The position numbers were made by a program, and so were the translations under genes. Below are positions 35,378 to 43,936 of a stretch of DNA of 64,000 nucleotides, one piece after another (within the stretch, counting starts at the first letter, position 1; each line of letters starts with the position of its first letter). The notes below the pieces were generated by a model, which did not search any database, was not told the DNA's origin, and worked only from the letters and a program-made list of their open reading frames with translations. This DNA is from Streptococcus parasanguinis (GTDB lineage: Bacteria > Bacillota > Bacilli > Lactobacillales > Streptococcaceae). The DNA is taken from contig NZ_CABFMD010000022.1 in NCBI RefSeq assembly GCF_901875555.1, positions 62,001 to 126,000 of the forward strand, read 5' to 3'.

Positions 35378-36328
35378 ATGAAATCCTACAATACTTTGAA
35401 TGATTATTATCGAATTTTATTTGGAGAAAAGACCTTTAAAGTCCCTATTGATGCAGGCTTTGATTGTCCTAATCGAGACGGAACAGTCGCCCATGGTGGC
35501 TGTACTTTTTGTACGGTCTCAGGTTCAGGAGATGCCATTGTGGCCCCAGAAGCTCCGATTCGAGAACAGTTTTACAAAGAGATTGATTTTATGCATCGGA
35601 AATGGCCAGATGTGAAGAAGTACTTAGTCTATTTTCAAAATTTCACCAATACCCACGATAAAGTGGAAGTCATTCGAGAGCGTTATGAACAGGCCATCAA
35701 TGAACCAGGAGTAGTAGGAATCAACATTGGTACGCGTCCGGATTGTTTACCAGATGAGACCTTGGCCTATCTAGCAGAGTTGACAGAGCGCATGCATGTG
35801 ACGATTGAGTTGGGCCTTCAGACTACTTATGAAGCGACTTCTGAATTGATTAACAGAGCTCATAGTTATGAACTCTATGTTGAAACCGTCAAGCGCATTC
35901 GAAAACAAGTACCGAAGGCTGAGATTGTCTCCCATTTGATCAATGGGCTTCCGGGGGAAACACACGAGATGATGGTGGAAAATGTTCGCCGTTGTGTGAC
36001 GGACAATGAGATTAACGGGATCAAGTTGCACCTTTTGCATTTGATGACCAATACACGCATGCAACGCGACTACCATGAAGGGCGTCTCCAACTCATGAGC
36101 CAGGAGGAATATGTCAAGGTCATTTGTGACCAACTAGAGATTATCCCTAAACATATCGTGATTCACCGAATTACAGGGGATGCGCCTCGTGATATGTTGA
36201 TTGGCCCTATGTGGAGCCTCAACAAATGGGAGGTCCTAAACGCCATTGAAACTGAAATGCGTCGTCGTGGAAGTACCCAAGGATGTAAGCTAGAAGAAAA
36301 GGAGAGTGCCAATGCTTCGACCACTTGA
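35378..36328 (+). CDS. ytqA: Radical SAM protein, TIGR01212 family (YtqA-like)
   Basis: A 316-residue radical SAM enzyme. The iron-sulfur cluster motif is CPNRDGTVAHGGCTFC, a lengthened form typical of this family, and GLQTTYEATSELINRAHSYE follows. Function not established; it is nearly always paired with the methyltransferase gene downstream, suggesting joint tRNA or rRNA modification. ATG 35378 is preferred because ATG 35369 overlaps the -10 box; the mRNA would then be almost leaderless. Confidence 0.88.
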   Translation: MKSYNTLNDYYRILFGEKTFKVPIDAGFDCPNRDGTVAHGGCTFCTVSGSGDAIVAPEAPIREQFYKEIDFMHRKWPDVKKYLVYFQNFTNTHDKVEVIRERYEQAINEPGVVGINIGTRPDCLPDETLAYLAELTERMHVTIELGLQTTYEATSELINRAHSYELYVETVKRIRKQVPKAEIVSHLINGLPGETHEMMVENVRRCVTDNEINGIKLHLLHLMTNTRMQRDYHEGRLQLMSQEEYVKVICDQLEIIPKHIVIHRITGDAPRDMLIGPMWSLNKWEVLNAIETEMRRRGSTQGCKLEEKESANASTT

Positions 36329-36869
36329 AATGGCCCATCAATTTTTAGCAGAAGTCATCACCAAAGAAGATGTGGTGGTGGATGCGACCATGGGGAATGG
36401 ACATGATACGGCCTTTTTAGCCCAACTAGCAGGCCGGGTCTATGCCTTTGATATTCAAGAACAGGCCCTTGTAAATACCCAAGAAAGACTGGAGAAGTTG
36501 GGGCTTCAAAACGTCCAATTGATTTTGGATGGCCACCAGCATGTGGATTACTATGTAACGAATCTCAAAGCAGCAATTTTCAATCTGGGTTATCTACCAG
36601 CTGCGGATAAATCAGTCATTACCCTGCCAGCTACCACGATTGAAGCCATGGAGAAAATCTGTACTCGCTTAGAAAAAGGTGGGCGTATCGCAATTATGAT
36701 TTATTACGGTCATGCGGGGGGAGACATCGAGCGTGATGCAGTGCTGGACTTTGTCAGCCAACTCCCACAAAAAGAATATACAGCGACCATCTACCGGACA
36801 CTGAATCAAGTGAATCAGCCACCGTTTTTGGTTATGATCGAAAAATTAGAAAGCTACCGTCATGGATAA
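36312..36869 (+). CDS. ytqB: Class I SAM-dependent rRNA methylase family (YtqB-like)
   Basis: A 185-residue Rossmann methyltransferase with VVDATMGNGHDTAFLA (SAM loop, about 23-38), AFDIQEQAL, and the catalytic-type FNLGYLPAADKSVIT. AAGGAG lies before ATG 36312, inside the end of ytqA, so translation is coupled. The Bacillus homologue binds SAM, and the family belongs to rRNA methylases (pfam06962); the exact substrate is unsettled. Confidence 0.9.
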   Translation: MLRPLEMAHQFLAEVITKEDVVVDATMGNGHDTAFLAQLAGRVYAFDIQEQALVNTQERLEKLGLQNVQLILDGHQHVDYYVTNLKAAIFNLGYLPAADKSVITLPATTIEAMEKICTRLEKGGRIAIMIYYGHAGGDIERDAVLDFVSQLPQKEYTATIYRTLNQVNQPPFLVMIEKLESYRHG

Positions 36870-37116
36870 AGAATATTTAAAGAACAAAATTGAAGGAATG
36901 AGACATCATTTTGTCGAATCGACCATCCACGAGCGAGAAACAGGTTTTTTTGATGAAGCCCATATGACCAAAAAAATGCTCAAAATAAAAAAGAAATTGG
37001 TTTCGCTTGAGATGGAACGCTGCCAAAAGAAGATTGAGCACAAGGATGTAACCAAGACAGACCAAAAAATTGCGGAGTTAAAACAGCAATTTGAGACTTG
37101 CTGCCAAGAACGTTAG
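36862..37116 (+). CDS. Small conserved hypothetical protein
   Basis: An 84-residue, very basic and helical protein (MDKEYLKNKIEGMRHHFVES... with repeated Lys and a CC pair near the end) with no signal or membrane segment. It overlaps ytqB by 8 nt and precedes the antiporter gene by 12 nt, so it belongs to the same transcript. I do not recognise a family. Confidence 0.7.
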   Translation: MDKEYLKNKIEGMRHHFVESTIHERETGFFDEAHMTKKMLKIKKKLVSLEMERCQKKIEHKDVTKTDQKIAELKQQFETCCQER

Positions 37117-37128
37117 GGAGGGAGGAAG

Positions 37129-39183
37129 ATGGAATTACTCCTTTATGCAGTGATCTTCTCGATGATCTTGATCGTCTCAAATGTCACCAATAAACTTGTG
37201 CCGAGCCTTCCTCTGCCCTTGATTCAAATCTTACTAGGGATCGTTTGGGCCCTTTTTGTCCCAGAAGAAAATTTTCATCTAGATACAGAGCTATTTCTGG
37301 CCTTGGTCATTGGCCCTCTCTTATTTAGAGAGGCAGAAGAAGCAGATATAACTTCTGTCTTGAAGCACTGGCGCATCATTCTTTATTTGATTTTTCCAGT
37401 GATTTTTATCTCAACCATCAGTCTGGGCTGGGCAGCTCACTCCTTGTGGCTGAGCCTTCCTCTAGCAGCCTGTATGGCCGTAGGGGCAGCTCTAGGTCCA
37501 ACAGACTTAGTAGCCTTTGCTTCCCTGTCTGAGCGCTTTACCTTTCCAAAGCGGGTTTCGAATATCTTAAAAGGAGAAGGGTTACTAAATGATGCCTCAG
37601 GTCTAGTTGCCTTTCGAGTGGCCTTGGCAGCCCTTGCGACCGGAAGTTTCTCCCTTGGAGAAGCAGGGGTTTCCTTAGGAATCTCCATTATTGGAGGATT
37701 TGCAGTGGGAATCTTGACGGCCTTTGTGAACCGTTGGCTGCAAAAATTGCTCTTGAGTGTTCGCGCCAGTGATATTGCCAGTGAATTGTTATTAGAACTG
37801 AGTCTCCCACTGTTGACCTTCTTCCTAGCAGAAGAACTCCATGTCTCTGGTATCATTGCAGTAGTTGTGTCAGGGATCCTAAAAGCCAGTCGCTTTAAGC
37901 ACATTACCCTCCTTGAAGCGCGGGTGGATACTGTGAGCCATACTGTCTGGAATACGGTCAACTTTATCTTAAATGGCTCGGTCTTTGTCATCTTAGGAAT
38001 GGAATTGGAAATGATTGCCAAGCCCATCTTAAGTAGTCCCATATACAATAATCTTCTTTTAGTTGTTTCTGTCTTTCTGTTGACAGCCTTGCTCTTCTTG
38101 ATTCGTTTTGTCATGGTTTACCTCTTTTATTGGTTCCGAACGGTTCGACTAAAAAAATCGTTGAGAAATTATCTAAAAGATGCCTTATTGCTGACTTTTT
38201 CGGGTGTGAAGGGAACGGTTTCGATTGCGACGATTCTTTTGATTCCAACCAAGATCGAAAAAGAATACCCCATCCTACTCTTTTTAGTGGCAGGAGTTAC
38301 CCTTGTCAGCTTTATTGCTGGCTTAGTGGTACTTCCAAAATTATCAGAAGACAAGGAAGAAACCAATGACTACCTCATGCAGATCGCGATTTTAAATGAT
38401 GTTGTCATGGAGTTAGAAGCAGAACTAAAAAATAGCAGGCACAAGGGTCCCTTGTATGCGGCGATTGATAATTATCATGGTCGCATAGAAAACTTAATTC
38501 TAGGCCAAGAAAACAGGCTCATTCAAAAGGACTGGGAACAATTGAAGCTCCTGATTTTGAGTATTGAAAGTGACGGCTTGGAACAAGCCTACGAAGAAGG
38601 GAAGATTCGAGAGCGGGGCTACCGCGTCTACCAACGCTATCTTCACAATATGGAACAACGTGTCAATCGCAATCTCTCGTCTCGCTTAACCTATTATTTC
38701 TTGGTCTCCTTCCGACTTTTGCGTTTGTTGGGACATGAAATTGTCACATTTGGATCTGGTTTTAGGAATTGGTGGAAACACGAAGATCGACAACTAGAAG
38801 CCATTGATTATGACCAGATTGCGGCCCTTTATCTGGCCAATACGGAAATCATCATCGAAAGTTTGGAAGACCTCAAGGGGATTTATCGGAGCAGTTTGAT
38901 CTCTTTCCTACAAGAATCTCGCCTGAGAGAGACAGCCATTATTACCAGTGGAGCCTTTGTGGAGCGGGTTATTAACCGGGTGAAACCAAATAATATCGAT
39001 GAAATGTTAAGAGGCTATTATTTGGAGCGGAAGATTATTTTTGAATACGAAGCGCAACACCTGATTACCGCTAAGCAAGCGCGCCGTATGCGACAAAATG
39101 TCAATGAATTAGAAAGCTATTCCCTAAGAGAAAGTGCCAATACTCTTCCCTATGATATGATCGAGTATGCACGGAATCGATAA
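37129..39183 (+). CDS. CPA1-family Na+/H+ antiporter (NhaP type)
   Basis: A 684-residue cation/proton antiporter with about 12 membrane helices in the first 415 residues. Motifs: PLLFREAEEAD, ALGPTDLVAFASLSERF (ion-binding Asp), EGLLNDASGLVAFRVALA and GVKGTVSIATILLIP. The last 270 residues are cytoplasmic and helical (ELEAELKNSRHKGPL...) and probably regulate exchange. GGGAGGGAGG precedes the ATG. The exported ion, Na+ or K+, is not decided by sequence. Confidence 0.92.
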   Translation: MELLLYAVIFSMILIVSNVTNKLVPSLPLPLIQILLGIVWALFVPEENFHLDTELFLALVIGPLLFREAEEADITSVLKHWRIILYLIFPVIFISTISLGWAAHSLWLSLPLAACMAVGAALGPTDLVAFASLSERFTFPKRVSNILKGEGLLNDASGLVAFRVALAALATGSFSLGEAGVSLGISIIGGFAVGILTAFVNRWLQKLLLSVRASDIASELLLELSLPLLTFFLAEELHVSGIIAVVVSGILKASRFKHITLLEARVDTVSHTVWNTVNFILNGSVFVILGMELEMIAKPILSSPIYNNLLLVVSVFLLTALLFLIRFVMVYLFYWFRTVRLKKSLRNYLKDALLLTFSGVKGTVSIATILLIPTKIEKEYPILLFLVAGVTLVSFIAGLVVLPKLSEDKEETNDYLMQIAILNDVVMELEAELKNSRHKGPLYAAIDNYHGRIENLILGQENRLIQKDWEQLKLLILSIESDGLEQAYEEGKIRERGYRVYQRYLHNMEQRVNRNLSSRLTYYFLVSFRLLRLLGHEIVTFGSGFRNWWKHEDRQLEAIDYDQIAALYLANTEIIIESLEDLKGIYRSSLISFLQESRLRETAIITSGAFVERVINRVKPNNIDEMLRGYYLERKIIFEYEAQHLITAKQARRMRQNVNELESYSLRESANTLPYDMIEYARNR

Positions 39184-39187
39184 AAGT

Positions 39188-39370
39188 AAAAGAGAGTGGG
39201 ACAGAAATCGGTCATTCGTTAGAATTCGATTTCGTCGTCCCACCTCCGCATAGTTGAGTAGGGCTGTAAAAACTGATGAAATCAGCGTAGTAGAGCGCAC
39301 TCAACCACTGCGTCTTGCTCGACAATCCAAAGAAAATTGAGAGGCTAGGACTTTTGTCCCAGCCTCTTTT
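39188..39370. repeat. Intergenic repeat, family 2, copy 1 (terminator-bearing)
   Basis: About 183 bp almost identical to 55844-56026. It begins GAGTGGGACAGAAATC, contains the GTGGGAC/GTCCCAC pair and ends in the stem GAGGCTAGGAC/GTCCCAGCCTC with four Ts. In this copy the inner right arm after ATCAGC is changed (GTAGTAGAGCGC), so the long central hairpin of copy 2 is lost. It lies between convergent genes and likely terminates both. Confidence 0.9.
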
Positions 39371-39373
39371 GAT

Positions 39374-40180
39374 TTATTCATGATCTTTTGTGTGTCTGAT
39401 TTCTGGTTTGACAAAGAGTCGCTCGTCACCCAGATCAATAAGGGATACTGGTACTTCATAAAATTGACTAAGGACATGGGGAGTTAGGATCTTTTCCTTT
39501 GGTCCTTCTTCGACCACTTGACCATGTTTGAGCAGGAGCACATGGGTCATGTCTTTTGTAATTTCCTCTGCATGGTGGGTGACGTAGATCATGGTTGGTG
39601 CGTGGTCCAGTTGTTTGATATGATGGATCTGACGGAGGAGCTTTTCTCTGGCAAAGAGATCCAATCCACTAGAGGCCTCGTCAAAAATGATCAGATCTGG
39701 CTGGTCCATGAGGCTTCGTGCAATGAGGACCGTCTGCTTTTCTCCCTGGGAGAGCTCACGATATTTACGGCCGATTAAAGAACTAGCTCCAATCGAAGTC
39801 AGCATATCCCGTGCCCAGTTTAGTTCTTCCTCCCCGTATGCAGCATATAAAATACTACTCTTGTATTGACCGGTTAGGACAATTTGTTCTGTCAAAAGAT
39901 GCTCTGGCAGTCTTTCTGAAATAAAGGAGCTAACGATCCCAATACGTTTGCGCAACTCAGGGATGCCTCCTTCTCCAAAGCGAGTTCCAAGGACAGTGAC
40001 CTGGCCAGAACTAGCCCAGTATTCAGACATCAACAGTTTGAGGAGGGTTGATTTTCCTGCCCCATTGAGACCTAAAATCGCCCAGCATTCATTTTCTTTC
40101 ACTTGCCAGTTAATTTCTTTTAAAAGGGCTTTTCCATTGCGGATCAAATTGACGTCTTGTAGTTCAATCAAATTATTCAT
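39374..40180 (-). CDS. ABC transporter ATP-binding protein (stand-alone)
   Basis: A 268-residue ABC ATPase with Walker A GLNGAGKST, Q-loop (SSFISERLPEHLL), signature LSQGEKQTVLIARSL, Walker B LIIFDEASSGLD and the switch histidine in YVTHHAEEI. It resembles Bacillus YlmA. No permease gene is adjacent, so it may serve a distant permease or a non-transport role. Its promoter lies next to the left end of the integrated island. Confidence 0.88.
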   Translation of the reverse strand: MNNLIELQDVNLIRNGKALLKEINWQVKENECWAILGLNGAGKSTLLKLLMSEYWASSGQVTVLGTRFGEGGIPELRKRIGIVSSFISERLPEHLLTEQIVLTGQYKSSILYAAYGEEELNWARDMLTSIGASSLIGRKYRELSQGEKQTVLIARSLMDQPDLIIFDEASSGLDLFAREKLLRQIHHIKQLDHAPTMIYVTHHAEEITKDMTHVLLLKHGQVVEEGPKEKILTPHVLSQFYEVPVSLIDLGDERLFVKPEIRHTKDHE

Positions 40181-40304
40181 AACTTCATCCTTTTGATTAA
40201 AATCCCCTTTATTCTATCATAAAATCTTTTAATTTAAAGATAGAATTATCAGAAATCCCATTGTTATAGGGTTTCTTGCTTGTCGTAATACATTGTATTC
40301 TGAC

Positions 40305-40321
40305 TTTGTTCAGTTATTTGT
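40305..40321. other. attL of the integrated island
   Basis: TTTGTTCAGTTATTTGT occurs here and at 48358-48374 and nowhere else that I noticed. On this side it continues TCAGTTA, forming two 12-bp units TTTGTTCAGTTA in tandem. It lies 4 bp from the integrase stop codon, the expected place for an att site. Confidence 0.85.
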
Positions 40322-40325
40322 TCAG

Positions 40326-41492
40326 TTACAAACTCCCTAGAGCTGTTTCATAGAATGAAACAGCTTTTTTTGCACTCTCTTTTGAGAGGTGACTATATGT
40401 ATCCATTGTCATAGATAAAGTGGAGTGCCCTAGTCGGTGCTGGAGTTCTTTATATGGTATTCCAGCATTTAATAACAAACTAGCGTGAGTGTGTCGGAAA
40501 CCATGGAAACCAATATTAGGCACTTTAGCACGTTTAAAATGTGTTTTTAATCTTGTAAAAAGAGTACTGTTATTCGGGTATTCATGGATAAAATCTGAAA
40601 AGACTACTTTTGCAGTTTGTCCTATCTTCCAAGCCTCTTGGGTTTGCCTACGTTTGTACTGTTTTAATATTGTAACCGTTTGGGGGTCAATATCGATATC
40701 ACGGTAACTAGATTTTGATTTAGGACTATGCACCTCTTGCATACGGTTTAGTGTTTTTGTAACGTGAACTACGGCTCTATCTAGATCAATATCAGACCAT
40801 TCCAGCGCCAACGCTTCATTAATACGGCAACCAGTAGCAAGTAGGAAGTTGTAAAGTGTTTTCTCGTAAAAATAGCGGTATTTATCACTATCCAAGTTGT
40901 CCAGATAGTCCAAAAACGTTTTTAACTCAATGTTATCAAAGTGTTTAATCTTTTGGCGCTTTTCTTTCTGGGTATTTCTTGGGAGAATGACCTCACGAGC
41001 TGGGTTAAATGGTATGGCTTTCATAACCACACCATATTGTAAGATACGCTTGTTTACAGTATGGATTTTCTCATAGTGTAAATAAGCCCCTTGCTCCCCG
41101 TTATTTGTCTTTCCAGCTAATTTGTTAATTATGTTTTGAATTAGTGGAGTGGTTAGTTTATCCAGCTTATAACCCCCGAATAATGGCAGGATATGTTTAT
41201 TTAAAATCTTACTCATGTTGCCTTGAGTATTTGGTTTTACTGTATGCTTATAGCTTTCCCACCATAATTCAGCGAGTTCTTTATATGTTTTAATTGTCGC
41301 TTCTTTGAATCTAGTAGAACCATTTTGAATGAAGTCTATTTCAGCTTCTTTAGCTTTCTGTTTGACCTCTTTTCTAGTTCTAGCTGTGATACTAGTTTTT
41401 ACATCTTTTCCCGTTACTCGGTCAATCCCTAAGTAAATGTTAGCACGGTATACAGTTGTACCGTCTTTCTTTTTGTGTTCTGTAATTTTCAT
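40326..41492 (-). CDS. int: Tyrosine site-specific integrase of the island
   Basis: A 388-residue phage-type integrase. It has an N-terminal arm-binding domain (YRANIYLGIDRVTGKDVKTSITARTRKE), a SAM-like core-binding domain (about 70-170) and a catalytic domain with Arg in ATGCRINEALAL, the HGFRHTHAS box, LGHSTLSMTMDTY and the nucleophile Tyr in DTYSHLS. All catalytic residues are present. It probably integrates the island at the 17-bp repeat. A + strand terminator hairpin is embedded in its last codons. Confidence 0.95.
   Translation of the reverse strand: MKITEHKKKDGTTVYRANIYLGIDRVTGKDVKTSITARTRKEVKQKAKEAEIDFIQNGSTRFKEATIKTYKELAELWWESYKHTVKPNTQGNMSKILNKHILPLFGGYKLDKLTTPLIQNIINKLAGKTNNGEQGAYLHYEKIHTVNKRILQYGVVMKAIPFNPAREVILPRNTQKEKRQKIKHFDNIELKTFLDYLDNLDSDKYRYFYEKTLYNFLLATGCRINEALALEWSDIDLDRAVVHVTKTLNRMQEVHSPKSKSSYRDIDIDPQTVTILKQYKRRQTQEAWKIGQTAKVVFSDFIHEYPNNSTLFTRLKTHFKRAKVPNIGFHGFRHTHASLLLNAGIPYKELQHRLGHSTLSMTMDTYSHLSKESAKKAVSFYETALGSL
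40341..40371 (+). terminator. Terminator on the + strand inside the int coding end
   Basis: AGCTGTTTCAT and ATGAAACAGCT form a perfect 11-bp stem with loop AGA and seven Ts on the + strand. The same bases encode part of the integrase C-terminus on the minus strand. It would stop rightward transcription entering the island. Confidence 0.85.
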
Positions 41493-41791
41493 GATCTAAA
41501 CCTTTCTAATTCATCAGCAGGCAAGCTGTAAAGGTTTTAGTTTGTGGTTTATATCATGCCAGGGCTTCACAGATTGCCCTGTATTCAATTTTAAAGGGGT
41601 TAGACGGTTGATTATATATCGGATTGTAGAAAGCGTGTATAGGGCCTGTATTAGACGGTGAAAACACGCTTTTTTGTTTAAATCGGACTTTTCGGACACC
41701 CTAAAGAAAAATAGAAGTGCTAAGGTTTGCTATGGTTTGATATATATAATCCTTGAAGTTAGAAGAGGCGAAAATGTCTATTTTATAAAAA
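41493..41791. other. Integrase upstream region with repeats and hairpins
   Basis: No gene. It holds a copy of the CAGCAGGCAAG element (41515-41540) inside a CTAAA...TTTTAG stem and a CAGGG/CCCTG hairpin near 41560-41582. It also holds direct repeats TTAGACGGT at 41600 and 41651, a minus-strand TATAAT near 41611-41616 that could start int, and a hairpin AAGCGTGT/ACACGCTT (41631-41671) with six Ts on the + strand. The repeats may be integrase or excisionase arm sites. Confidence 0.5.
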
Positions 41792-42607
41792 TTATTTTAG
41801 TTCAATTAGTTTGTTGTAAATTTTTTCAGTTAAGGCTTTTTGTTGGCTGGCAGTGAGGTGGTGAGAGGTACGAATGACGATAGTACCATACACGTAATGA
41901 GATCCAGGGTCTAATACTCCACCGTCAAATGCTGAAAGGTATGTATTTCTCTTTTCAGCTTCTTCTTTGGTCTTGTAAACTTCAATAGCGCCTCCTGCTT
42001 CAGTTCCCTTATCTACTAGATTAGCACCCTCAATAGGTTCAGTTACTTGGTTATCTGCAAAATAAATAGAAGCAGTATAGCCACCTTGTTTGTTCAATAA
42101 ACCATTAGGATCATTTTCTTCTGTAGCATGTTGCACTTCTTGAATTGTATCTACTTCTTTCAATCGTTCCTCAATAAAAGAATCTTTAGGGTTTGTAATT
42201 TGTGCTAATTGCTTCACGCTATTTTGATATGCTGTTAATTTCTCAGTAATGTTTTTTTGTGCGCTAGAATAATCGACAGGTTTCGCAATTTCTTTTGCTT
42301 GATCTTCAATTTTTTGTGTATCGCTTTCCATTTTTGGAGCTTTACGAATTGAAGTTTTTGCTTCTTTAACAGCAGTTTTTAAATCTTCTAAAGTCTTAGC
42401 TTCTAATGGTTTAGCTTTTTCTTTAATGATTTTTTCAGTATCAGCAATTTGTTTTTCAATTGCTTTATTATTCTCATTAAGTGTATCAACAGACTTTTCA
42501 AAGTGACCTATTGCAGTTTGGTGAGGGGCATAAGATAAGAAACAGTAGCCCGCTCCACCAGTAGCAAGAGCTAAAACAACAGCAGTAGTAATAATTTTCT
42601 TTTTCAT
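41792..42607 (-). CDS. Membrane-anchored extracellular coiled-coil protein of the lysogeny module
   Basis: A 271-residue protein with an N-terminal signal/anchor (KKKIITTAVVLALATGGAGYCFL), a long Lys/Glu-rich coiled coil (about 35-150) and a C-terminal globular part (about 170-271) ending in a conserved-looking block with FDGGVLDPGSHYVYGTIVIR. The Cys in GAGYC does not fit a lipobox, so it is more likely membrane-anchored than a lipoprotein. It lies between int and the CI-like gene, the position in streptococcal phages where superinfection-exclusion genes such as ltp occur. AGGAGAAAC precedes the ATG. Function is inferred from position only. Confidence 0.8.
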   Translation of the reverse strand: MKKKIITTAVVLALATGGAGYCFLSYAPHQTAIGHFEKSVDTLNENNKAIEKQIADTEKIIKEKAKPLEAKTLEDLKTAVKEAKTSIRKAPKMESDTQKIEDQAKEIAKPVDYSSAQKNITEKLTAYQNSVKQLAQITNPKDSFIEERLKEVDTIQEVQHATEENDPNGLLNKQGGYTASIYFADNQVTEPIEGANLVDKGTEAGGAIEVYKTKEEAEKRNTYLSAFDGGVLDPGSHYVYGTIVIRTSHHLTASQQKALTEKIYNKLIELK

Positions 42608-42735
42608 AATGTTTCTCCTATATATTTTTAATAGTATCCTAATCTTTTATTTTTCTAGTTTCATTTTGTCATTTGTTATACCTCGTTTCTACCTTTTTGC
42701 GATTATTAATATCAACCGTTTGCGCGTGGGTTCGT

Positions 42736-43245
42736 TTATTCATCTACCATGGTTTGAACTAGCTCTAATAATAAATCCTGTTTTTGATCACTTAATAACG
42801 CAAACAAAGTTAACAATTTACTTTCTTTATCTGGTAATGATCCTATCGCACTTAGAAGCATTGTGTAACTTTCCCAATCCGATTCAGGTCCATCCATTTT
42901 GATGTATTTGTCTTTGATTTTCTCTAAATCTGATTTAGTTACTAAGGATAATATTTTTGATTTTGCCATATTGGTCCAATCATCCTTATTTTGCTTTCTC
43001 AATTCAGAGAATGCAAAAAATTCATCAGGATATTCACTATATCCCAATAGATAGCTAATCGGAACATCAAAAAAACTTGATAGTTGTTCAGCATTTAATG
43101 TACTTATCGAATGTTTTTCATTTTCCCAATTTGAAATATTCATTTTTGAATAGGATTTTTTATTCTTATAAATGCTGTTCAATTCATCAGCTAATTGTTG
43201 TTGTGTTAATCCTTTGTCTTTTCGTAATTTTTTTAAATTATTCAT
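42736..43245 (-). CDS. CI-like XRE-family repressor
   Basis: A 169-residue protein with an N-terminal helix-turn-helix (LRKDKGLTQQQLADELN...SYSKMNISNWENEKHSI, about residues 6-47) and a helical C-terminal part without an obvious LexA-type Ser/Lys protease. Island repressors of this kind are relieved by helper-phage proteins rather than RecA. It is divergent from the Cro-like gene, with an operator palindrome between them. Confidence 0.9.
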   Translation of the reverse strand: MNNLKKLRKDKGLTQQQLADELNSIYKNKKSYSKMNISNWENEKHSISTLNAEQLSSFFDVPISYLLGYSEYPDEFFAFSELRKQNKDDWTNMAKSKILSLVTKSDLEKIKDKYIKMDGPESDWESYTMLLSAIGSLPDKESKLLTLFALLSDQKQDLLLELVQTMVDE

Positions 43246-43263
43246 ACTTCATTCCTCAGTATA

Positions 43264-43339
43264 ATTATAATTACTTTCTTTACGAAAGTAAAGTTTTTTT
43301 TTATCAACTCTTGACAAATAAAGAAAAACTTTATAAAAT
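43264..43339. promoter_or_regulatory. Divergent promoter-operator of the island switch
   Basis: Leftward promoter: -35 TTTACT (43287-43292) and -10 TATAAT (43264-43269) on the minus strand, 17 bp apart. Its spacer contains the palindrome TTACTTTC...GAAAGTAA (43271-43291). Rightward promoter: TTGACA (43311-43316) and TAAAAT (43334-43339), 17 bp apart, with further ACTTTA/TAAAGT half-sites around. The palindrome is a good CI-like operator candidate. Confidence 0.75.
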
Positions 43340-43379
43340 GAGTTTGTAAAATAAAACTTTACAGAAAGGAGGAGTTATT

Positions 43380-43565
43380 TTGAAAGTAAGTAATTTAGAA
43401 TCAAGAGCATTGAGGAGAAAACAAGCTGACAAGTTACTAACATCATTAGAAGCAAGTAAAGAGATTGGGGTAAATCCAGTAACGTATAAAAAATTGATCA
43501 CTTGTGGTGAAGTGAGAACATCAATTTATAGGAAAGCCATGGAATGGCTTGCGAAAGATTATTGA
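43380..43565 (+). CDS. Small Cro-like/helix-turn-helix regulator
   Basis: A 61-residue basic protein starting at TTG 43380 behind a consensus AGAAAGGAGGAG. The part LEASKEIGVNPVTYKKLITCGEVRTSIYRKAMEWLAKDY looks like a helix-turn-helix of phage regulators. It is the first gene rightward of the switch, the usual place of cro or an excisionase. It could be either. Confidence 0.7.
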   Translation: MKVSNLESRALRRKQADKLLTSLEASKEIGVNPVTYKKLITCGEVRTSIYRKAMEWLAKDY

Positions 43566-43631
43566 AGCAACAAAAAAAGGCCTGTAGCCACCAACTAACA
43601 AGCCTTAAATAGAATTAACTAAAACACAGGA

Positions 43632-43657
43632 CAGCAGGCAAGCCGTAAGGGTTTTAG
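43632..43657. repeat. CAGCAGGCAAG element, second copy
   Basis: These 26 bp match 41515-41540 with two differences. CTAAAAC at 43618 and GTTTTAG at 43651 enclose it as a stem. The 11-bp heart also occurs inverted at 48312-48322, close to attR. Confidence 0.65.
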
Positions 43658-43756
43658 AAAATATTTTTATGGTTAGATTATACCATTCTTTGGTATTTAT
43701 TAAAAGTAGAATAAGACTTAATGGTGAAGTATTTTAAAGGAAGATTGGAGAACAAC

Positions 43757-43936
43757 ATGAACAAAACAGAATTGATTAACAAGATTGATAAGGCAATGGA
43801 TCGACTAGTTTTCTTAGCTGAAATTACGGAGGGTGAAAAAACTCTAACCGCTGGTTTAAATACCATTTGTAACATTCTTTTTGAAATTAGTGGAGAGATT
43901 TCACTTAACGGAATCAAGGAGGATGAAAATGTTTAG
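43757..43936 (+). CDS. Small hypothetical island protein
   Basis: A 59-residue acidic, helical protein (MNKTELINKIDKAMDRLVFL...). ATG 43757 follows TTGGAG; an in-frame upstream ATG at 43721 lacks a site. It overlaps the start of the next gene by 8 nt, so the genes are coupled. Small proteins at this place in phage satellites often bind host or helper factors; nothing in the sequence shows that here. Confidence 0.65.
   Translation: MNKTELINKIDKAMDRLVFLAEITEGEKTLTAGLNTICNILFEISGEISLNGIKEDENV

Noticed and set aside
37437..38114. 225-residue minus-strand frame inside the antiporter gene
   Set aside because: Its composition (Lys/Arg/Thr/Pro-rich, low complexity) is what antisense of a membrane protein gene gives, and the + strand gene is clear.
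41792..42607. Calling the int-cI membrane protein a lipoprotein
   Set aside because: The only early Cys is preceded by GY, which does not fit a lipobox.
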